Below are positions 58,670-64,000 of a DNA stretch of 64,000 nucleotides, piece by piece (position 1 is the stretch's first letter; every line of letters starts with the position of its first letter). A program made the translations under genes and the position numbers. The notes below the pieces were generated by a model. It saw nothing but the letters and a program-made list of their open reading frames with translations. It was not told the DNA's origin and did no database searches. The stretch comes from Gordonia sp. ABSL11-1 (GTDB lineage Bacteria > Actinomycetota > Actinomycetes > Mycobacteriales > Mycobacteriaceae): positions 119,900-183,899 of the forward strand of contig NZ_JASXSI010000009.1 of assembly GCF_030315685.1 (NCBI RefSeq), read 5' to 3'.

Positions 58670-59797
58670 ATGAAAACCAAGGGGGCAATCCTCCGGAACC
58701 CGGGCGCGAAGTGGCAGATCGAGGAGTTCGAGCTCGGTGACCCGGTGGCCGGCGAGGTACAGGTGAAGCTGGTCAGCTCGGGGCTGTGCCATTCCGATCA
58801 CCATCTGCGCACCGGCGACAGTCCGGCGCCGATGCCGGTGCTCGGCGGCCACGAGGGCGCCGGCGTCGTCACCAAGGCCGGCGCGGGCGTCACCCGATTG
58901 AAGGAGGGCGACCACGTCGTCACCGCCTTCATCCCCGCATGCGGCGTCTGCGAACCGTGTTCGCGCGGCGACCAGAACTTCTGCGACGAGGGCGCCCGCC
59001 TGCTCACCGGGCTGTCCATCTCCGACGACACCAACCGGGCGCACACCAGCAGTGGTGAGGCGTTGACCCAGATGTGCATGCTGGGCACGTTCGCGCCCTA
59101 CATCACGGTGAACCAGGCGTCGCTGGTGAAGATCGAGGAGGACATCCCGCTGCAGCAGGCCGCACTCCTCGGATGCGGTGTCGCCACGGGCTGGGGTTCT
59201 GCGGTGGAGATCGGCGGCACCCATGCCGGCGACGTCGTGGTGGTCGTCGGTATCGGTGGTGTCGGCATCAACTCGGTGCAGGGCGCCGCTGCGGCCGGGG
59301 CACGCATTGTCGTCGCGATCGATCCGGTGCCGTTCAAACTGCAGATGGCCGAGAAACTCGGTGCGACGCACACCTTCTCGTCGATGGAGGAGGCGCTGCC
59401 GGTCCTCGGCGAGATCAGCTGGGGCAAGATGGCCAACACGACGATCCTCACCGTCGGCGAGATCGACGGCTCCATGCTGGCGCCGGCGCTGGCGCTTACC
59501 GGCAAGGGTGGTCAGGTCGTCGTGACCGGCATGGGCAACTTCGCCTCGATGGACGCGCAGATCAACCTGTTCGAGCTGACGCTGCTGCAGAAGCGCGTGC
59601 AGGGAGCCATCTTCGGTGGGGCGAGCCCACGGACGCAGGTGCCGACTCTGCTCAACGAGTACCGCGCCGGCAAACTCAACCTCAGCGACCTGGTCACCCA
59701 GACCTACCGGCTGGACCAGATCAACGAGGCCTACGACGACATGTTGGAGGGCAACAACATTCGCGGCATGATCGTGTACGGGGACGACGACTATTGA
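58670..59797 (+). CDS. zinc-dependent alcohol dehydrogenase, NDMA-dependent type
   Basis: A 375-residue medium-chain dehydrogenase. Catalytic zinc ligands are in SGLCHSDHH and GGHEGAGVV. The structural zinc loop is PACGVCEPCSRGDQNFC with four Cys, and the nucleotide motif is VGIGGVGINSVQGA. The loop and the N-terminus MKTKGAILRNPGAKWQIEEFEL fit the actinobacterial group assayed with the electron acceptor NDMA, which keeps its NAD tightly bound. The natural alcohol and electron acceptor (possibly a mycofactocin-type carrier) are not shown by the sequence. ATG 58670 follows AGAAAGG. A 20-bp palindrome upstream probably controls it. Confidence 0.9.
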   Translation: MKTKGAILRNPGAKWQIEEFELGDPVAGEVQVKLVSSGLCHSDHHLRTGDSPAPMPVLGGHEGAGVVTKAGAGVTRLKEGDHVVTAFIPACGVCEPCSRGDQNFCDEGARLLTGLSISDDTNRAHTSSGEALTQMCMLGTFAPYITVNQASLVKIEEDIPLQQAALLGCGVATGWGSAVEIGGTHAGDVVVVVGIGGVGINSVQGAAAAGARIVVAIDPVPFKLQMAEKLGATHTFSSMEEALPVLGEISWGKMANTTILTVGEIDGSMLAPALALTGKGGQVVVTGMGNFASMDAQINLFELTLLQKRVQGAIFGGASPRTQVPTLLNEYRAGKLNLSDLVTQTYRLDQINEAYDDMLEGNNIRGMIVYGDDDY

Positions 59798-59836
59798 GGG
59801 CGACGACTACGGGGGTGATGGACCCTTCGTGACGCT

Positions 59837-59869
59837 CGCAGGTCCGCTCCTGACGGGAGCGGTCCTGCG
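59837..59869. terminator. two-way terminator hairpin between alcohol dehydrogenase and channel genes
   Basis: CGCAGGTCCGCTCC (59837-59850) pairs with GGAGCGGTCCTGCG (59856-59869) with a single mismatch around a 5-base loop. It lies between convergent genes. The preceding bases GACCCTTCGTGACG match the end of dispersed repeat B. Confidence 0.65.
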
Positions 59870-59874
59870 GTGTG

Positions 59875-60420
59875 TCAGCGGCGGGCTCGGGCGGTGACGA
59901 GGATGTTGAGGAATCGCAGCCCGAGTCCGAGCAGCACGAGGGTGCTCGCCATCTGGATCGACACGATGACGCGCGCCGGTTGGGAGGACGCCGAGATGTC
60001 ACCGAAACCCGTTGTGGTGAAAACGGTCAGGCAGAAATAGAGCGCGTCGATCCGCGTCAGACGCTCGTTGAAGTTGTCGTGCCCGTACTCGGAGAGAAGG
60101 AAATAGGTCGCCGCGAAGGCCACGATGTAGAACGCGGCCAACGCGACGAGCATCTCGACCGCTGTGGCGACCGGATACGGCGAATGAACGAAATGCCGGA
60201 TCTCCCAGACGACGAACGCCAGCAACAACAGCGAGCCGACGATCAGGCCCGCGAGATTGGCGCTGCTCGCCTTGTCGATGGGCAGCAGGAAGTAACCGGC
60301 CAGCAGGATGACGGCGGCGAAGATCGGCCGCACGATTGCTTCGGCCACCTGCCGTCTCCCGACACGTGGCGGCAGATGTCTGCCCGGCGGATTCTCGCCG
60401 CCCCCGTCCTCGTGCGCCAT
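59875..60420 (-). CDS. two-pore-helix ion channel, potassium-channel-like
   Basis: A 181-residue membrane protein with four predicted helices. Helices 1 and 2 are at about residues 21-66. After helix 3 (about 80-102) comes the pore region ALYFCLTVFTTTGFGDISASSQPARV, where TTTGFGD is a potassium-channel selectivity filter with Phe in the usual Tyr/Val place. Helix 4 follows. No regulatory RCK domain is attached. ATG 60420 begins MAHEDGGGENPPG. It lies 7 bases after the M13 peptidase gene on the same strand and is probably co-transcribed. Confidence 0.82.
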   Translation of the reverse strand: MAHEDGGGENPPGRHLPPRVGRRQVAEAIVRPIFAAVILLAGYFLLPIDKASSANLAGLIVGSLLLLAFVVWEIRHFVHSPYPVATAVEMLVALAAFYIVAFAATYFLLSEYGHDNFNERLTRIDALYFCLTVFTTTGFGDISASSQPARVIVSIQMASTLVLLGLGLRFLNILVTARARR

Positions 60421-60427
60421 CTCGGCA

Positions 60428-62416
60428 CTACCAGATCCGCACCCGCTCGGAGGGGTCGAGATAGAGGTCGTCGCCGACGGTGACGTCGAACGCATCGTAG
60501 AACGCGTCGATGTTGCGGACGACGCCGTTGCAGCGGAACTCGGGCGGGGAGTGTGGATCGATCGACAGCCGACGGATCGCCTCGGCGTCGCGGGTCTTGG
60601 TCCGCCAGATCTGCGCCCAGCTGAAGAAGACGCGTTGCACACCGGTCAGGCCGTCGATGACCGGCGCTGCGCCCTCGGTACGTGAAAGCTCGTAGGCAAC
60701 CAACGCGATCGACAGGCCACCGAGGTCGCCGATGTTCTCACCGATGGTGAAGTCGCCGTTGACCTTGTACTCGTCGTCGAGGCCGTTCGGGGTGAACTGG
60801 CTGTACTGATCGATGAGTTTGCTTGTGCGCGCGGAGAACTCGGTGCGGTCGTCGTCGGTCCACCAGTCGACGAGGTTCCCGTCGCCGTCGTACTTGGCGC
60901 CCTGGTCGTCGAATCCGTGTCCGATCTCATGGCCGATCACCGCGCCGATACCACCGTAGTTGGCGGCGTCGTCGGCGTCCGGGTCGAAGAACGGCGGCTG
61001 CAGGATGGCGGCCGGGAAAACGATCTCGTTCATGCCCGGGTTGTAGTAGGCGTTGACCGTCTGCGGCGTCATGAACCATTCGTCGTGGTCGACCGCCTTG
61101 CCGATCTTCGCGAACTCCCGATCCTGTTCGAACGAGGACGCGCGTGCGACATTGCCGATGAGGTCGCCGCGATCGACCGTCAGGGTTCCGTAGTCACGCC
61201 ACGTGACCGGATACCCGATCTTCGGGGTGAACTTTCCGAGCTTCGTCAGCGCCCGCTCGCGCGTCGACGGGGTCATCCAGTCGAGGTCGGAGATGTTGCG
61301 GCGGTAGGCGGCGACGAGGTTGTCGATGAGCTCGTCCATCCGGGCCTTGGCCTCGGGCGGGAAGTGTTTCTCCACGTAGAGTTTTCCGACGGCGAAGCCG
61401 ACCGCATCCTCGACGAAGCCGACACCGCGCTTCCAGCGGTCCCGGATCGCCTCGGTCCCGGAGAGGGTGCGTCCGTAGAAATCGAAGTTCTCGCCGACGA
61501 AGTCCGCGGACAGGTACGGCGCCGCCGAATGCAGCAGCCGCCACGTCAGCCAGGCCTTCCAGTCGTCGAGCGAGCGGGATGCGATGAGTTCGGCGGCACC
61601 GGTGACGAAGGACGGCTGCGCGACCACCACCTCGGCGAACGTGGCGTCGCCGGTGGTGCCGAGCCCGCCGAACCACCGGTCGAGATCGAAGGCCCCCGCC
61701 GCACTGCCGAAGTCGGCCAGCGAGGTGAGGTTGTAGGTCAGCTCGGCATCGCGTCGGCGGACGACGTCCCAGTGGTGGGCGGCCAGCGCGGTCTCCAGGT
61801 CGAGGACGACCCCGGCACGTGCGTCAGCGTCGTCGATGCCGGCGAGGGAGAACACCCGTGCGACATGGGAGCGGTAGGCCGCCCGCGTCTCGGCGTGCTT
61901 GTCCTCCCGGTAGTACGACTCGTCAGGGAGGCCCAGGCCGGACTGCACGACGTGCACGAGGTAGCGGTCGGACTGCTTGGCGTCGGTGTCGACGTAGAAG
62001 CCGAAGAGCCCGCCGACCCCATGGCGCTGCAGGCGGCCGATACGGGCGCTCAGTTCGCCGACGGTGCTGATCGCGGCGATCTTCTCGAGTTCGCCGGTGA
62101 TCGGTCCGATGCCGAGGGCGTCGATGTGATCGGTGTCCATGAACGAGGCGTACAGGTCGCCGATCTTCTGCGCATCGGACCCGCTGGCGGGGTCCGAGTC
62201 CGCACAGGTGGTGATGATGTCGCGCACATTCTCCTCGGCGCGGTCCCGGAGTACGTGGAACGCGCCGTCGAGGGGACGGTCATCGGGGATCACGTGGCTC
62301 TGCAGCCACGTGCCGTTCACGTGGGCGAACAGGTCGTCCTGGACGCGGACGCCGTCGTCGACCCAGCTGAGATCGATCCCGGAAACGTTCGAGGTGTCAG
62401 TCTGCGAAGCGGTCAC
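60428..62416 (-). CDS. M13-family zinc metallopeptidase (Zmp1/neprilysin type)
   Basis: A 662-residue peptidase. The zinc site is HEIGH (His496, Glu497, His500) in AVIGHEIGHGFDDQGAKYDG, with third ligand Glu560 in GENIGDLGGL. NAYYNPGMNEIVFPAAILQPPFF just before the zinc helix is the family NAYY/substrate-binding motif. There is no signal peptide or membrane anchor, as in M. tuberculosis Zmp1 (Rv0198c), which is of like length. The start is GTG 62416 (MTASQTDTSNVSG). It opens the two-gene unit with the channel. Confidence 0.92.
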   Translation of the reverse strand: MTASQTDTSNVSGIDLSWVDDGVRVQDDLFAHVNGTWLQSHVIPDDRPLDGAFHVLRDRAEENVRDIITTCADSDPASGSDAQKIGDLYASFMDTDHIDALGIGPITGELEKIAAISTVGELSARIGRLQRHGVGGLFGFYVDTDAKQSDRYLVHVVQSGLGLPDESYYREDKHAETRAAYRSHVARVFSLAGIDDADARAGVVLDLETALAAHHWDVVRRRDAELTYNLTSLADFGSAAGAFDLDRWFGGLGTTGDATFAEVVVAQPSFVTGAAELIASRSLDDWKAWLTWRLLHSAAPYLSADFVGENFDFYGRTLSGTEAIRDRWKRGVGFVEDAVGFAVGKLYVEKHFPPEAKARMDELIDNLVAAYRRNISDLDWMTPSTRERALTKLGKFTPKIGYPVTWRDYGTLTVDRGDLIGNVARASSFEQDREFAKIGKAVDHDEWFMTPQTVNAYYNPGMNEIVFPAAILQPPFFDPDADDAANYGGIGAVIGHEIGHGFDDQGAKYDGDGNLVDWWTDDDRTEFSARTSKLIDQYSQFTPNGLDDEYKVNGDFTIGENIGDLGGLSIALVAYELSRTEGAAPVIDGLTGVQRVFFSWAQIWRTKTRDAEAIRRLSIDPHSPPEFRCNGVVRNIDAFYDAFDVTVGDDLYLDPSERVRIW

Positions 62417-62490
62417 CCGTCCATCCTGGCACTCCCATCCCTATTCGTCAGCCGGCTCTGCTGTGGGCGCAATCCCATTACCGTGGATGC

Positions 62491-63951
62491 ATGGGCGAGT
62501 CAGCGGACACCACTTCCTACGACGTGATCGTGATCGGTGGTGGTCCGGTCGGGGAGAACGCGGCGGACTACGCGATCCGCGGCAGCGACCGGACGGCCGT
62601 CGTCGTCGAGCACGAACTCGTCGGCGGCGAATGCTCGTACTGGGCGTGTATGCCGAGCAAGGGGCTTCTCGGACCGGGAACTGCGCTCGCGCGGGCCGCC
62701 GGCCTGGGCGGTGCTCGCGAGCGCATCACCGACACCGGGCCCGACCGGGACGCGACGATGGGCTGGAGGGATTCGATCACGCACTCGCGGGACGACAGCT
62801 CGCAGGTCGAGTGGGCCCGGGGCGCGGGGATCGACGTGGTCCGCGGACACGGGGTAATCGCGGGCGAGCGGGAGGTCGCCGTCGGCGAGCGGAAGTTGCG
62901 GGCGAGGCAGGCCGTCGTCGTCGCGACCGGGAGCGTGGCGTCGATCCCGCCGATACCCGGTCTGCGTGACGCCCGACCGTGGACGTCGCGGGATGCCACC
63001 AACCTGGTCGAGGTCCCGGAGCGGATGGTGGTCCTCGGCGGCGGGGTGGTCGCCTGCGAGGCCGCCACCTGGCTGCTCGACCTCGGGGTCCGCGAACTGA
63101 CCATCGTCCTACGCGGAAAGACATTGTTGCCCAAGACCGAATCGTTCGTCGGGGAGCGGGTGGCCGAGGCGCTGGCCGAGCGTGGTGCCGACATCCGCTT
63201 CGAGACCGAGATCGCGGCGGTGGAGCGGCCCGACGTCACCGACAGCGGATACGGGCGAATCCACGGCGGACCGGCCAGGGTGACGCTGAGCGCTGGGGCG
63301 GGCACCTCGGACTCGTCGGTCCTCGAGGTCGACGAGATCCTCGTCGCCGCCGGGCGGGCGCCCGGCACGCGGGATCTCGGACTCGACGCGATAGGCGTCG
63401 ACGACAAGGGACCCTTGCACGTCGACGACCACATGACGGTGCCGGGCCATCCGTGGCTGTACGCCGTCGGCGACGTCAACGGGCGAGTCGCGTTGACCCA
63501 CATGGGCAAGTACCAGGCTCGTGTCGCGGGGGACGTGATCGCCGCACGCGCCGAGGGCCGCTCGATCGACGGCTCGCGGTACACCGCATCCGCCGACCGG
63601 GACGCGATCCCGCAGGTCGTGTTCACCCGGCCGGAGATGGCGTCGGTCGGCCGGACCGAATCGCAGGCTCGCGACGACGGCATCGATGTCGTTGTCGCGG
63701 AACAGGATATCGCGGTCGCCGGATCGTACCTGGTGGATCCCGAGCACTCCGGCCGGGCGAAACTGGTCATCGATCGTGAACGCGACGTCCTCGTCGGCGC
63801 GACGTTCATCGGGACCGACACCGCCGAACTCGTCCACTCCGCAACCGTGGCCATCGTCGGCGAGGTGACGCTCGAACGGCTGTGGCACGCGGTCCCGTCG
63901 TATCCGACGGTCAGCGAGATCTGGTTGAGGTTGCTGGACTCGGTGCGCTGA
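62491..63951 (+). CDS. FAD pyridine-nucleotide disulfide reductase-like protein
   Basis: A 486-residue flavoprotein of the lipoamide dehydrogenase/mercuric reductase family. The FAD motif is VIVIGGGPVGENAA. The redox disulfide region reads GGECSYWACMPSK with Cys48 and Cys53 (CX4C as usual). The NAD(P) motif is VVLGGGVVACEAA, and the second FAD motif is PWLYAVGDVNGRVALTHMGKYQ. The dimer interface ends HAVPSYPTVSEIWL, so the catalytic His-Pro-Thr is Tyr-Pro-Thr. That loss suggests a quinone- or other-acceptor reductase instead of a classical disulfide enzyme. ATG 62491 starts MGESADTTSYDV. The last 49 bases of the window hold nothing I can assign. Confidence 0.85.
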   Translation: MGESADTTSYDVIVIGGGPVGENAADYAIRGSDRTAVVVEHELVGGECSYWACMPSKGLLGPGTALARAAGLGGARERITDTGPDRDATMGWRDSITHSRDDSSQVEWARGAGIDVVRGHGVIAGEREVAVGERKLRARQAVVVATGSVASIPPIPGLRDARPWTSRDATNLVEVPERMVVLGGGVVACEAATWLLDLGVRELTIVLRGKTLLPKTESFVGERVAEALAERGADIRFETEIAAVERPDVTDSGYGRIHGGPARVTLSAGAGTSDSSVLEVDEILVAAGRAPGTRDLGLDAIGVDDKGPLHVDDHMTVPGHPWLYAVGDVNGRVALTHMGKYQARVAGDVIAARAEGRSIDGSRYTASADRDAIPQVVFTRPEMASVGRTESQARDDGIDVVVAEQDIAVAGSYLVDPEHSGRAKLVIDRERDVLVGATFIGTDTAELVHSATVAIVGEVTLERLWHAVPSYPTVSEIWLRLLDSVR

Positions 63952-64000
63952 ACTGTTCAGCAGCTCTCCTCTCGGTCGCGTTTGTCACGTTCGCGTTCCT

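Overview
The window is high-GC, gene-dense DNA from an actinobacterium of the order Mycobacteriales. Gene content points to Gordonia or a close relative: split three-subunit pntAA/pntAB/pntB, Ku plus a POL-PE-LIG LigD, FadA/FadB and R2-like ligand-binding oxidase proteins collinear with the mycobacterial ones, a SigG-type ECF factor, a SulP/carbonic anhydrase fusion, MmpL-type transporters, and two short dispersed repeats of a kind I associate with Gordonia. The genus is an inference from gene content. I saw no rRNA, tRNA, CRISPR array, phage gene or insertion sequence.

Region 1 (1-9076) is dominated by copper handling. It opens with the 3' part of a CPH-type metal ATPase, then nadB, a wrecked pair of alpha/beta hydrolase genes and a Cys/His plus proline-rich protein of unknown function. 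A cop operon follows: csoR, copZ, a 47-residue one-helix membrane protein and copA. Two CsoR-like sites lie in front of csoR. Region 2 (9077-20513) is redox and membrane metabolism: a flavoprotein behind a KstR-type palindrome, a membrane-anchored sulfite-oxidase-fold molybdoenzyme, the pnt operon, a DoxX-like protein, an SDR, a YdcF-like exported protein and a SulP/carbonic anhydrase fusion. Region 3 (20514-24088) holds a cyclic-nucleotide-type phosphodiesterase, a block of three broken genes, and a dienelactone hydrolase.

Region 4 (24104-34440) has divergent ligD/ku for end joining, an MFS exporter, divergent lysG/lysE, an MmpL transporter and a lactate-oxidase-family enzyme. Region 5 (34450-39966) has a DUF2236 (MpaB-type) oxygenase divergent from a TetR gene. 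Next comes a TetR / acyl-CoA dehydrogenase / APH-type kinase / SDR cluster that looks like a dissected ACAD10/11 system for 4-hydroxyacyl-CoA breakdown. Region 6 (39981-46108) has a histidine phosphatase, a VOC protein, sigG, a 625-base non-coding stretch, a ROK-type regulator and a DrrAB-like ABC exporter.

Region 7 (46365-64000) has an HTH-TOBE regulator with modABC, a class III adenylyl cyclase, a two-domain TetR divergent from fadA-fadB, and an R2lox gene followed by a C-C hydrolase with a KstR-type operator between them. It ends with a decayed MMPL gene, an NDMA-type alcohol dehydrogenase behind a perfect 20-bp palindrome, an ion channel, an M13 peptidase and a flavin disulfide reductase-like protein. 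Lipid and steroid breakdown (fadAB, the ACAD cluster, two KstR-type sites), metal homeostasis and redox balance are the recurring themes. Five loci are visibly broken by truncation, duplication or frameshift. Without the reads I cannot separate true decay from sequencing error, except at 3837-3864, where an exact tandem duplication explains the break.
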